Position numbers and translations under genes: made by a program. Under the pieces are notes generated by a model. The model made no database searches and was not told the DNA's origin. It was given only the letters and a program-made list of their open reading frames with translations. Below are positions 31,347 through 40,455 of a stretch of DNA of 64,000 bases, piece by piece (the first letter of the stretch is position 1; the number at the start of each line of letters is the position of its first letter). The stretch is from the NCBI RefSeq assembly GCF_943912385.1, contig NZ_CALTTY010000003.1, forward strand, positions 62,001 to 126,000, written 5' to 3'. The stretch comes from an uncultured Anaerococcus sp. (GTDB lineage Bacteria > Bacillota > Clostridia > Tissierellales > Peptoniphilaceae).

Positions 31347-32051
31347 TTAAGATGATATTGTTACAGATTTTGCAACACCGTTTTCAACAATTACTATGAG
31401 GGCAAGCCCTGTATCCTTGCATTCTTCTAGGTAGGATAAAAAGTCTTCCCTAGTAAATTTCTCAGGCTCAGCCATACCGCCAGCTGCTTGAAGCTCAGTA
31501 TTTTCATCAATTACGAAGGAATTATCTACTTGGTTTGAGATTTCTTCGTAGTCTTCGTAGTCTTCTGGGTCCCTATGATAATCAAAGGAGCCTGAAACTA
31601 TGAACTTATTATCATCAATCTTATAATCATAGGCTGACGCTGTTATATAATCTTCGGCCTCTCCCTTAAACTCAGCTATCATGGTTGTGACATACTTACC
31701 ATCCCTTTCTTGGAGGTTTTTGTCATCTTCATTTTTCTCTTTAATCTCAGGGGCTTTTTTATTTTCTTCTTTTTTAGCCACTTCAATTGTTTCCTTTTTA
31801 GTGTTTTCTTCGTTGCTTTCCTTCTTGTCTTCTTCCTTATTTTGTTCTTCTTCTGTATCTTTTAACTTAGCCTTGTCTATATTATCTTCGGCCGGTTTGT
31901 TGTCTGTATGCTCATCCTCTGTTTTAATTTTCTCTTCGATTTGACTTTCTTCTTGGATATTATCTGCTACAGCCCCACCATTACTCTCGCAAGCTACGAG
32001 ACTTAGGGCCATAAGTGATAATACTATTGGTTTATATAATTTATTTTTCAT
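31347..32051 (-). CDS. Acidic low-complexity lipoprotein
   Basis: The 234-residue protein has a lipobox signal peptide (LVAC, C21), a long Glu/Lys/Asn-rich linker (22-125) and a compact C-terminal domain (about 130-234). The linker probably projects the domain through the cell wall. ATG 32051 has GAGAGGTG upstream; an in-frame start at 32087 lies before the RBS. No known domain recognised; the C-terminal domain contains DPEDYEDYEEI and ends in a beta-rich segment. Confidence 0.72.
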   Translation of the reverse strand: MKNKLYKPIVLSLMALSLVACESNGGAVADNIQEESQIEEKIKTEDEHTDNKPAEDNIDKAKLKDTEEEQNKEEDKKESNEENTKKETIEVAKKEENKKAPEIKEKNEDDKNLQERDGKYVTTMIAEFKGEAEDYITASAYDYKIDDNKFIVSGSFDYHRDPEDYEDYEEISNQVDNSFVIDENTELQAAGGMAEPEKFTREDFLSYLEECKDTGLALIVIVENGVAKSVTISS

Positions 32052-32317
32052 ATTACACCTCTCATTCATTTTATACCCTTTTGCCAATAATACAAACTTA
32101 ATAATTTTGTAAGGATGGTGGAGATAAAATAATATTATACAAATGAAGTTTATGCTTATAATAGGGAAAATTGGTTATAAATAATATAAGGCGGGGATTG
32201 TTTTTTTAAGAGTATATCGAAATAAAATATATAAAAAAAGTTTATCGAACTTTCCTAAAATTCTAAAAAATTAACAATTAACTTTTAGGTATTTTGTAAA
32301 AAAAGGTCGTTTAGCCA

Positions 32318-32382
32318 AACAAATTTATAATATATTTGTTATTAGAAATATTCTTGACAAAACGTTTTCTTAGGGCTAAAAT
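32318..32382 (+). promoter_or_regulatory. Strong promoter with upstream inverted repeat
   Basis: TTGACA (32354-32359), exactly 17 bp, TAAAAT (32377-32382). Upstream lies AACAAAT-N9-ATTTGTT (32318-32340), and AAAACGTTTT (32359-32368) overlaps the spacer. These are operator candidates for a redox or carbon regulator. Confidence 0.75.
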
Positions 32383-32416
32383 ACTAGTATAAGGATAATA
32401 ATGTAAGGAGGATTAT

Positions 32417-34345
32417 ATGCTTTTTAAAACAACAGAACAACACGAAGAGCTTAGAAAAAAAGTAAGAGCTTTTGCAGAAGATAAGGTGAAACCTATTGCC
32501 TTCGACCTTGATCAAAACAATGAGTACCCTGAAGATATAGTAAAAGAAATGGGAGAACTCGGATTTTTAGGTATTCCATATCCTAAAGAATACGGCGGTC
32601 AAGGACTCGATGTTATTTCTTATGCAATTACAGTAGAGGAACTATCAAGAGTAGACGGCGGTGTAGGTGTAATTTGCTCTGCACATACATCCCTAGGCGC
32701 TTGGCCAATCTATGGATTCGGAACAGAAGAACAAAAACAAAAATACTTAACTCCACTTGCCAAGGGTGAAAAAATAGGGGCCTTTGGTCTTACAGAAGAA
32801 AACGCAGGTTCAGATGCTGGTGGTACAGAAACAACAGCAGTTCTTGATGGCGATCACTATATACTTAACGGTAAGAAAATATTTATCACAAATGCACCAA
32901 AAGCTGACATATATGTAGTATTTGCAGTTACTACACCAGGTATTGGAACTCATGGTATTTCTGCCTTTATAGTAGAGAAAGAATTTGAAGGATTTACTTT
33001 CTCAGACCACTATGACAAGCTTGGTATCAGATCATCTTCTACAGCAGAATTACACTTTGATAATGTAAAAGTTCCAAAAGAAAATCTACTTGGTAAGGAA
33101 GGCCAAGGATTTAAGATAGCAATGGCTACCCTTGACGGTGGTAGGATTGGTATAGCATCTCAAGCTCTTGGTATCGGCCAAGGAGCATATGAATCCGCCC
33201 TTGCTTATGCAAAAGAACGTGAACAATTTGGTATGCCAATAGCCCACCTACAAAGAAATACTTTCAAGCTAGCTGATATGGCAACCTACCTCCACGGCGC
33301 AAGACTTATGATCTATAACGCTGCAGAGCTTAAGGAAAATGGCGAAAGATACTCAGCAGAAGCTGCTATGGCAAAACAAGTCGCATCAGACCTTGCCATG
33401 AAGATAACAACAGAAGCTGTCCAACTATATGGTGGATCAGGCTTTATCAAGGGTGTTGACGTAGAAAGATTCTTCAGAGACGCAAAAATCACTCAAATCT
33501 ACGAAGGTACTAACGAAATCATGAGAGTAGTAGTTGGCGCAAACACTGTAGGTCGTGCTCCAAAAATGACAAGAGCAGGTGGTGGCGGAAAGAAAGCAGG
33601 CCCAATCGCAGGCGTACGTAAGGGTGAAATATACGAAGGAAATCCAGAAGAAGCAGTTAAAAATCTTGTAGCAGCCCTTAAAAAAGACGGCTATGACTTT
33701 ACTATAGGAATAGACCCAATGACACCAATTGGAGAAGCCCAAAGAGTTGTAGTAGCAGGACGTGGTATAGGCGATATAGAAAATATGAAACTCATTGAAG
33801 ATCTTGCCTACCAAGCAGGTGCAGCTATTTCATCTTCTAGACCAGTAGCAGAAACACTTAAATACGTTCCACTAGAAAGATACATCGGTATGAGTGGTCA
33901 AACCTTCAGAGGTAACCTCTACATCGGTGTAGGTGTATCAGGCGCTGGCCAACACTTAAAGGGAATGAAAGATGCTTCAACAATAGTAGCAATCAACTCC
34001 AGCAAAAATGCTCCAATCTTTAACAACTGTGATTATGGTATAGTAGGGGATGCTTTAGAAATTCTTCCACTATTAATCAAGGAACTTGACAATGGTGAAG
34101 AAAAGAAACCAGCACCACCACAACCAAAGATTAAAAGAAGTAAACCAAGAAAAATGGCTCCAAAAGAAGATGTGTATGTAGACTTAGGTTCAGGCTATGA
34201 ATATGACCCTGAAGTGGGAGATGAAAGTCAAGGAATAGAACCAGGTACTCCATTTGACAAACTTCCTGACAGCTGGGTATCACCTGTTTCTGGAGAAGCC
34301 AAAGAAGAATTCATCAAAATGGAATTCCCAGAAGATAGAAAGTAG
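32417..34345 (+). CDS. Acyl-CoA dehydrogenase / ETF-alpha domain / cysteine-free rubredoxin fusion
   Basis: Three domains are visible in 642 residues. Residues 1-378 are a butyryl-CoA-type dehydrogenase with catalytic Glu E363 in YEGTNEIMR. Residues about 395-558 match the FAD-binding C-terminal domain of ETF alpha ([38 protein letters not shown]). Residues 586-636 align with rubredoxin over its whole length, but the four iron-binding Cys are replaced by D589, S592, S622 and S625. The electron path probably stops at flavin, or the last domain is a docking module. ETF beta is absent. The gene precedes a flavodiiron gene by 12 nt. Confidence 0.9.
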   Translation: MLFKTTEQHEELRKKVRAFAEDKVKPIAFDLDQNNEYPEDIVKEMGELGFLGIPYPKEYGGQGLDVISYAITVEELSRVDGGVGVICSAHTSLGAWPIYGFGTEEQKQKYLTPLAKGEKIGAFGLTEENAGSDAGGTETTAVLDGDHYILNGKKIFITNAPKADIYVVFAVTTPGIGTHGISAFIVEKEFEGFTFSDHYDKLGIRSSSTAELHFDNVKVPKENLLGKEGQGFKIAMATLDGGRIGIASQALGIGQGAYESALAYAKEREQFGMPIAHLQRNTFKLADMATYLHGARLMIYNAAELKENGERYSAEAAMAKQVASDLAMKITTEAVQLYGGSGFIKGVDVERFFRDAKITQIYEGTNEIMRVVVGANTVGRAPKMTRAGGGGKKAGPIAGVRKGEIYEGNPEEAVKNLVAALKKDGYDFTIGIDPMTPIGEAQRVVVAGRGIGDIENMKLIEDLAYQAGAAISSSRPVAETLKYVPLERYIGMSGQTFRGNLYIGVGVSGAGQHLKGMKDASTIVAINSSKNAPIFNNCDYGIVGDALEILPLLIKELDNGEEKKPAPPQPKIKRSKPRKMAPKEDVYVDLGSGYEYDPEVGDESQGIEPGTPFDKLPDSWVSPVSGEAKEEFIKMEFPEDRK

Positions 34346-34357
34346 TAGGAGGTAATA

Positions 34358-35611
34358 ATGTATACAGTTAGAAAAGTAACGGACGATTTATATTATGTAG
34401 GTGGAGACGACAGAAGGTTAGCCTTATTTGAAAATATATTCCCAATCCCAGAAGGCGTATCCTACAACTCCTACCTATTAATGGATGAAAAAACAGTCCT
34501 AGTAGACTCAATTGACTGGGCAGTCACAAGAGAATATATGGTAAATATCTCAAGAGTCCTAGACGGAAGAGACCTTGACTATATGATAGTCCACCACATG
34601 GAACCAGACCACTGCTCAGCAATCGAACTAATGCTACAAAGATATCCAAACATGAAAGTAATTACTTCTGAAAAAGGAGTAATGTTCATGAGACAATTCG
34701 GCTACCACGTAGACGATAGGTATATCGAGGTAAAAGAAGGTGATACAGTAAGCTTTGGTAAACACGAATTTACCTTCGTGGAAGCACCAATGGTACACTG
34801 GCCAGAAGTATTAATGAGCTATGACTCCTACGATAAGGTCCTATTTTCAGCAGACGCATTCGGATCATTTATCGCAAACAACGGTAGACTATTCGCAGAC
34901 GAAGTAGACTGGGACAGAGATTACCTAGACGAAGGACGTAGGTACTACACAAACATCGTAGGTAAGTATGGTACATTCGTACAAAAAGCCCTAGAAAAAG
35001 CAGGTGGCCTTGACCTTAAATACATCTGCCCACTCCACGGACTTGTATGGAGAGAAAACTTCGACTATATTATCGATAAATACGTTCACTGGGCAAGCTA
35101 TGAACCAGAAGATGAAGGTGTCCTAATAGTCTATGCATCAATGTATGGAAACACCGAATATGCAGCCCAAGCACTTGCAAGCAAACTCTGTGAAAGAGGA
35201 ATGACAAATATCTCATTAAGAGACGTATCAAACACCCACGTGTCAACCCTAATCTCAGAAAGCTTCAAATACTCAAACATAGTCCTAGCATCTGTAACCT
35301 ATAACCTAGGTATTTATCCAGTAATGAAAAACTACCTAGAAGACATGAAAGCTCTAAACCTACAAAACAGAGCTGTATCAATCATAGGAAACGGAACCTG
35401 GGCGCCAACAGCAGCAGAAAAAATGGAACAATTCCTAGATGAAGAAATGAGACTAATGGACGTCCTACCAGAAAGTCTAGACATGACCTCTTCACTAAAA
35501 TCTTCAAAAGAACCAGACATGGACGCAATAGTAGATGGTATCTTTGATTCAATGAAGAAAAGAAAAGAAGAAAAAGAAAAAGCTGCTTCACAAAGGAAGG
35601 GCAAAAAATAA
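34358..35611 (+). CDS. fprA: Flavodiiron protein (FprA type)
   Basis: The 417-residue protein has a metallo-beta-lactamase-like di-iron domain (1-245) with ligands H80, E82, D84, H85 (HHMEPDH), H147, D166 and H227, then an FMN flavodoxin domain (about 253-395; VYASMYGNTEYAAQAL). It reduces O2 to water and/or NO to N2O in anaerobes. The C-terminus is Lys/Glu-rich and lacks a rubredoxin domain, so an external electron donor is needed. It is co-transcribed with the dehydrogenase fusion (12-nt gap, AGGAGG). Confidence 0.93.
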   Translation: MYTVRKVTDDLYYVGGDDRRLALFENIFPIPEGVSYNSYLLMDEKTVLVDSIDWAVTREYMVNISRVLDGRDLDYMIVHHMEPDHCSAIELMLQRYPNMKVITSEKGVMFMRQFGYHVDDRYIEVKEGDTVSFGKHEFTFVEAPMVHWPEVLMSYDSYDKVLFSADAFGSFIANNGRLFADEVDWDRDYLDEGRRYYTNIVGKYGTFVQKALEKAGGLDLKYICPLHGLVWRENFDYIIDKYVHWASYEPEDEGVLIVYASMYGNTEYAAQALASKLCERGMTNISLRDVSNTHVSTLISESFKYSNIVLASVTYNLGIYPVMKNYLEDMKALNLQNRAVSIIGNGTWAPTAAEKMEQFLDEEMRLMDVLPESLDMTSSLKSSKEPDMDAIVDGIFDSMKKRKEEKEKAASQRKGKK

Positions 35612-35620
35612 GAAAAATCA

Positions 35621-35647
35621 AAAGAGCGAGGAAACTCGCTCTTTTTT
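35621..35647 (+). terminator. Terminator after fprA
   Basis: AAAGAGCGAG (35621-35630) pairs with CTCGCTCTTT (35635-35644), then T residues. Confidence 0.9.
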
Positions 35648-35729
35648 ACAAAACTTTGTCTTAAAATAAATTACATAGGAAAAATAATAGCGATAATATT
35701 CTTATAAAAAAAGCAGTAAAGGAGTTTAA

Positions 35730-36452
35730 ATGAAATTTTTCTTAGATACAGCAAACGTAGACCAAATCAAAAGAATCAACCACCTAGGCCTCTGTGATGG
35801 AGTTACAACAAACCCATCCTTAATAAACAAAGAAGGCAGGGATTTTAAGGAAGTAGTCACAGAAATCGCATCTTTTGTTGACGGACCAATCTCAGCAGAA
35901 GTCACAAACTATGACTATGAAGGCATGGTAAAAGAAGCAAGAGAAATTGCAAAATGGGCAGGCAACATAGTAGTCAAAATCCCAATGACAGAAGACGGCC
36001 TAAAAGCAGTAAACACCCTCTCAAAAGAAGGAATCAAAACAAACTGCACCCTAATATTCTCAGTAAGCCAAGGACTCATGGCAGCAAAAGCTGGGGCAAC
36101 CTATATCTCTCCATTTATCGGAAGAATCGACGATATGGGCGAAGATGGCATGAGACTAATCTATGACCTAAAAACAGTCCTAGACAACTACGGCCTAGAA
36201 AGTGAAATAATCGCAGCCTCAATTAGAACAAACAAACACCTAGAAGAAGCAGCCATAGCAGGCGCCCACATAGCCACAATCCCAGGCACTTTATTTGAAA
36301 AAATGTGGACCCATCCATTAACTACACAGGGAATCGAAAACTTCAAAAAAGATTGGGATAGCTTTATAGAAAAAAGTAAGAAAATAAAAAGAAAAAATAG
36401 TAAAATTTCAACCCTTACTTGTATTAGTTTTAAAATTAGATTTCAAAGCTAA
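35730..36452 (+). CDS. Transaldolase-like / fructose-6-phosphate aldolase family protein
   Basis: Residues 1-215 match the short TalC/FSA group: [10 protein letters not shown] at the start, Schiff-base lysine K83 in VVKIPMT, and ASIRTNKHL and [15 protein letters not shown] near the end. It handles C3 transfer or aldol cleavage of fructose-6-phosphate in the pentose phosphate pathway. The 240-residue length exceeds the usual 214-220: the last 24 residues are a Lys-rich tail with no family match and may reflect loss of the original stop. AAAGGAG precedes the ATG. Confidence 0.88.
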   Translation: MKFFLDTANVDQIKRINHLGLCDGVTTNPSLINKEGRDFKEVVTEIASFVDGPISAEVTNYDYEGMVKEAREIAKWAGNIVVKIPMTEDGLKAVNTLSKEGIKTNCTLIFSVSQGLMAAKAGATYISPFIGRIDDMGEDGMRLIYDLKTVLDNYGLESEIIAASIRTNKHLEEAAIAGAHIATIPGTLFEKMWTHPLTTQGIENFKKDWDSFIEKSKKIKRKNSKISTLTCISFKIRFQS

Positions 36453-36475
36453 TAAATAGTAAAAGAAAATGACCT

Positions 36476-36502
36476 TCGCTTTTGAGCTGGAGGTCATTTT
36501 TC
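36476..36502. terminator. Terminator between convergent genes
   Basis: AAAATGACCT (36476-36485) pairs with AGGTCATTTT (36491-36500). Confidence 0.8.
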
Positions 36503-36543
36503 TGTTTTTAATATTTTGATTTTAAATTTTTCTCGCAAAACGA

Positions 36544-37089
36544 TCAAACGTTGAATCTTGAGTAGTGGTCGAAGCAGTCGATGCAGACTTTTTTGCCATT
36601 TTCTATTCTTATGAATGTTGAGGCGGTGCTTTCGCCGCAATCTTCACAAATATAAGATTCAAAAATTCTTGCTTGTTCAGGGATTTCGATTGTTGTTTCT
36701 TTTACATCAAATAAGTCTTTGTAGTCTTTTTCTTGGAAATATTTTAGAGATTCTTCCCTGGTCATGTTCTTATCTCTTGGCTTTAAGACTAGCCTTATAG
36801 ACTTGTTTGTTTTTCTATTATAGAATGAAAAAGCTTGCTTACCTGTCATATGAAAGAGCAGATTGCCCTTGCCTACGCTTGTTCCTAGAATTACTTGGAT
36901 GGCATCCACTCCGCAAGCGTCATTTTCTGTAATTGTGACTACTTCTTCATCTTCAGAAAAAGAAAGGTCTAATAGTTCTATAGCATAAAGGGCTGCCTTA
37001 TAGCCTATTGTAAGGCCTCCGCACACATGACCGTGGAATTCTGCGCATTTTTCCCACAGTTTGTCATAGTCTAAATTTTCTAAAGTCAT
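36544..37089 (-). CDS. FmdE-family protein with C-terminal zinc ribbon
   Basis: The 181-residue protein has FmdE motifs FHGHVCGGLTIGYKAA (residues 18-33) and ENDACGVDAIQVILG (54-68), whose His and Cys residues bind metal in this family. A C-terminal CxxC...CxxC ribbon (about residues 148-171) follows. FmdE is named from the formylmethanofuran dehydrogenase operon of methanogens but occurs widely in anaerobes without it. It is the last gene of the FecBCD-type importer operon (9-nt gap), so a link to handling the imported metal or cofactor is likely. Reaction unknown. Confidence 0.8.
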   Translation of the reverse strand: MTLENLDYDKLWEKCAEFHGHVCGGLTIGYKAALYAIELLDLSFSEDEEVVTITENDACGVDAIQVILGTSVGKGNLLFHMTGKQAFSFYNRKTNKSIRLVLKPRDKNMTREESLKYFQEKDYKDLFDVKETTIEIPEQARIFESYICEDCGESTASTFIRIENGKKVCIDCFDHYSRFNV

Positions 37090-37098
37090 TTTATCTCC

Positions 37099-37854
37099 TT
37101 AATCTACAAGCATTATTTTTTGATCCTGAATTTCATGTATGCTTGATTTTACATCATAAACATCGTATATCATTTGGCCATTTATATCTTCTACATTTCC
37201 CGAAAAATAAACTTGGGAATCTTTCAAAAATAGGACTTTGTTGCAATATTTTATAGCTAAATTTATATCATGGATTACGACGATGCCGATAATGTTTTTT
37301 TCTTTTATTAGGTCTTTTACAAGGTTTAAAACTAGATATTGGTTTTTAATATCCAAACTACTAGTAGGCTCATCCAAGAGCAAAAGCTCTGGACTTTGGG
37401 CTAGGGCTCTTGCTAGCACAACCTTTTGGCATTCGCCTCCGCTTATATTCGATATAAAGTTAGAATGCATATCTTTATCGATACCAATTCTTTCCATGGC
37501 GTCTTCAACAATCCTGTCGTCTTCTTCGGTAAATTTCCACTTCATATGGGGTTTTCTGCCTAGCATTACCATATCTCTCACACTTATATCCAGGCTCGGT
37601 ATATTTTGTCCGACTAAGGCAACTTTTTTAGCAATTTCAAAAGTTTTCATTTTTATAAGGTCTTGGCTGTTTAAAATTACAGATCCCTTGTCAACCTTAA
37701 GAATTTTATTTAAGCATTTAAGGAGGGTACTCTTTCCTGCTCCATTATTTCCCAAAATTGCTAAAAAATCGCCATTATCTATATTAAAAGATATGTTATT
37801 TAATATTTCCTTATTGTTTTTGTATGCAAAACTTAGGTTCTTTACTTCGAGCAT
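37099..37854 (-). CDS. FecE/BtuD-type ABC transporter ATPase
   Basis: The 251-residue protein has Walker A GNNGAGKST (residues 35-43), the Q-loop in LVGQNIPS, the ABC signature ISGGECQKV (about 137-145) and Walker B LLLLDEP. It powers import with the permease gene directly upstream (1-nt gap). Sequence style (LDISVRDMVMLGRKPHMKW) is typical of iron-siderophore/cobalamin-type ATPases. Confidence 0.93.
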   Translation of the reverse strand: MLEVKNLSFAYKNNKEILNNISFNIDNGDFLAILGNNGAGKSTLLKCLNKILKVDKGSVILNSQDLIKMKTFEIAKKVALVGQNIPSLDISVRDMVMLGRKPHMKWKFTEEDDRIVEDAMERIGIDKDMHSNFISNISGGECQKVVLARALAQSPELLLLDEPTSSLDIKNQYLVLNLVKDLIKEKNIIGIVVIHDINLAIKYCNKVLFLKDSQVYFSGNVEDINGQMIYDVYDVKSSIHEIQDQKIMLVD

Positions 37855-37855
37855 A

Positions 37856-38871
37856 TTATTTCCTTTCCTTTAGGAGGAGGTAGAGGAATATTGGTCCTCC
37901 AAGAAAAGAGGTGATTGCCCCAATTGGAAGAATTACAGGGCTTAAGGCCATCCTAGAAACTAGGTCTGATAAGACTAGGATTATGGATCCGCCTAATATT
38001 GAGCCGGGAATAACATAGACATAGTTGTTGCCGACAAACATTTTTACAATGTGAGGTGCAATAAGACCTATGAAGTTTACAAGGCCTATATTTGAAACTA
38101 TAGTTGATGCTGCGAGGCAACATAAGATTGTATTTTCAATTACAAGTTTATCCACGTTGATACCAAGGCTGATGGCTGTGCTATCGCCTGTTAAAAGGGC
38201 GTTGTAGTCCCATCTGTGAAATATAGCGTAGACGCTTATCAGAAGTACTACCACAAAGATAGTAAGTATGTCCTTATAGCCGGTACTTCCCAAATCTCCA
38301 AAGGTCCAATAAACTATAGATGCTAGCTGAACTTCATCGGCAAAATACTGGATTAGGGTGGTTGCCCCTGCTAGCATGGAGCTTATGGCAACACCTGCAA
38401 GCACTATTCCTTGGGCTTTGATATTGTTAAATTTTGACAAAGCCAGGATAAAAAAAGCTACTATAATTGATCCCAGGAAGGAAAGAATTGGGATTTGAAA
38501 AGCTCCTTCCATATTAAAAACTACAATGGCCAAGGCTGCACCAAAGCTTGCTCCCTGGGAAACGCCTATAGTAGAGGCTGAAGCCAGGTTGTTTTGCAAA
38601 ATAACTTGGAGTATTGCCCCGGTCAAACCCAGGCCTGCGCCGGAAACAATAGAAGTAAGTACTCTAGGCAGCCTGTTATTAACCATGATTAGGTTGATTT
38701 TTTCGTCATTAGCTTTGCCAAAAAATCCGAGAAATAAATCAGACAATGAAAGCTTGGCAGTCCCTAACTTAAGGGATACTAAAGAAGAAAAAACCAATAT
38801 TAGTAGCAGGGATATTAAAAATATGAAGTTTTTTTTTTATTTGACTTATAGTCGGTCGGTTTATTTTCCAA
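37856..38871 (-). CDS. FecCD-type permease, frame broken at an A10 tract
   Basis: The in-frame part (38797 to 37856) has the FecCD permease motifs (RLPRVLTSIVSGAGLGLTGA, GFIGLIAPHIV-like IGLIAPHIVKM) but lacks a start codon and the first helix. TTG at 38871-38869, overlapping the SBP stop and preceded by AGGGAG, opens the missing start (MENKPTDYKSNKKK). It then meets ten A (38838-38829) and would end at 38817. One extra A, or a -1 shift, joins it to NFIFLISLLLLILVFSSL and gives a normal 338-residue permease. Slippage, recent indel or sequencing error are possible. Confidence 0.8.
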
Positions 38872-40042
38872 TTTCTAACTCCCTAAACTCTAAGCCAGCT
38901 TCTTTTTGGGCTGGATAGATGTCTTCTCCAATGAATTTTGTATATATTTCCTTAGCCTTTTCGTCCATATCAACATCTTCAAACTTATCAGGGAAGGAAA
39001 CTTTTCCTGCATAATAGGCATCTATTAGGGCAGTATCAAGGTTGGTTGCACGGTGCCTATAAGAAATTTGTGAATAGACATTGCCATTTTTGACTGCTGA
39101 TAAGCTCTCAAAGAGGTCTTTGTTTTTCTCATACTGGTCTTTTATGATATCATAACCGTTGAAATCAAGAAGGATAATATCAGGATCCCATTCAAGAACT
39201 TTTTCTAAGTCTATTTCGAAAAAGCCTTCTTGGCCGTCTACTTCATCTGCCAAATTCCTGCAATATGAAAGGGTTAGTGGACCGTAATTTGCTTCTGTAC
39301 CTTCAAAACCATGGCTTCCCTTAAATGATAGGCCGGCAACATAGACACTAGGCTTATTTTCTGGTTTAATATCTTTGGTTCGATTTTCCAAATCTTCCTT
39401 GATTTCATCAAGATAAGCTGTCATTTCCTTGGCCTTTTCTTCTTTGTTATAAAGTTCTCCTAGAATCCTAAAAATTTCATAGTTTCTTTCATCAAGAGAA
39501 GAATCTGCAATAGGAATGCTTACAACAGGGATATTTGTTTTTTCTTGCATCTCGTCAGCACCTATTTTTAGGGAATCGATAGTGAGAATTACATCTGGCT
39601 CTAATTCGATAATTTTTTCGAGATTAGGCTCACCATTATCTCCTATGCCAGGTAAATCTTTGAATTTTTCAAAGTTGACATAGTTGTATGGTCTTTCTAA
39701 AACAGGTTCTTCCTTTTCATGGTCTTCAACACCAACAATCAAATCTTCGCTATCCATATAGCAAGTATATCTGAGAGTACCCACGCCAACGCAGACGATT
39801 TTCTTAATGTCTTTAGGAATGGTAACCTCTCTTTTTTGGCTATCGACAAGAACCCTATTTTCTCCATCTTCGCTTTCTTTAGCCTCTTCTTCCTTTTCTT
39901 CCTCAGAAGTTTGGGACTCAGTTTGGGTGCTCTCAGCCTTTTCTTCTTTGATATCTTTTTGATCTGAATTTTTCCCGCAAGCTGTAAGGAAAAAACAAAA
40001 TACAAACACTAGGACATATCTAAATATTTTTTTTAACTTCAT
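38861..40042 (-). CDS. ABC transporter substrate-binding lipoprotein (TroA/HemV-like)
   Basis: The 393-residue protein has a lipobox signal (LTAC, C22), a Glu/Lys linker (about 25-62) and a two-lobed binding domain. The start of the domain (VTIPKDIKKIVCVGVGTLRY), PGIGDNGEPNLEKIIELEPDVIL and VEDHEKEEP resemble class III metal-chelate binding proteins. It heads a minus-strand operon with permease, ATPase and FmdE. The permease start overlaps its last codons by 11 nt. The cargo is probably a metal complex or oxyanion; identity unknown. AAGGAG precedes ATG 40042. Confidence 0.88.
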   Translation of the reverse strand: MKLKKIFRYVLVFVFCFFLTACGKNSDQKDIKEEKAESTQTESQTSEEEKEEEAKESEDGENRVLVDSQKREVTIPKDIKKIVCVGVGTLRYTCYMDSEDLIVGVEDHEKEEPVLERPYNYVNFEKFKDLPGIGDNGEPNLEKIIELEPDVILTIDSLKIGADEMQEKTNIPVVSIPIADSSLDERNYEIFRILGELYNKEEKAKEMTAYLDEIKEDLENRTKDIKPENKPSVYVAGLSFKGSHGFEGTEANYGPLTLSYCRNLADEVDGQEGFFEIDLEKVLEWDPDIILLDFNGYDIIKDQYEKNKDLFESLSAVKNGNVYSQISYRHRATNLDTALIDAYYAGKVSFPDKFEDVDMDEKAKEIYTKFIGEDIYPAQKEAGLEFRELEIGK

Positions 40043-40159
40043 ACAAATCTCCTTATTTAATAATAAAATTTGAGCCTATCAGGCTGAGGAAGATTTCTTA
40101 AAAATGGACTTCATATTAATAATATTTTAGAAAATTTATCTTTTGACCATTTTTAGATA

Positions 40160-40224
40160 TAAAAAAAGCCACGAAAATATAATAGATACATTCACGTATC
40201 CAGCATACCTTCTTGGCTATGCAT
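40160..40224 (-). promoter_or_regulatory. Attenuator-like leader RNA of the FecBCD-type operon
   Basis: On the minus strand AGCCA (40218-40214) can pair with TGGCT (40171-40167), followed by seven T, enclosing hairpin GATAC/GTATC (40200-40185). A competing hairpin GCATA/TATGC (40222-40203) shares a base and loop with the first. The two states look like terminator and antiterminator. A TATAAT (40304-40299) upstream on the same strand could be the promoter, giving a leader of about 250 nt. No known riboswitch class recognised. Confidence 0.4.
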
Positions 40225-40410
40225 AAAACCTACAATCAAACTGGTATTTTTAAATTCATTTAAAATAAGACTCTTCATGAGTGTTTTTATGTATTTCAAT
40301 TATAGGTATAAAATATTATTAATCATTAAGAAAAAGCTTCCTGAGTAAATTATATCAAAATTTAATATCTGGGTCAACTATTAGCTTGTGAAAAATTAGT
40401 TTCATTACAC

Positions 40411-40455
40411 AAAAAACCAGGCACAGATTATATTGATCTGTGGCCTGGTTTTTTC
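40411..40455. terminator. Strong terminator of the first PepSY gene
   Basis: AAACCAGGCACAGAT (40414-40428) pairs with ATCTGTGGCCTGGTTT (40436-40451) with one bulge. A and T runs flank both sides. Confidence 0.88.

Noticed and set aside
33437..33814. 125-codon open frame opposite the dehydrogenase gene
   Set aside because: It is antisense to a conserved ETF domain, lacks an RBS and has an unnatural Phe/Tyr/Cys composition.
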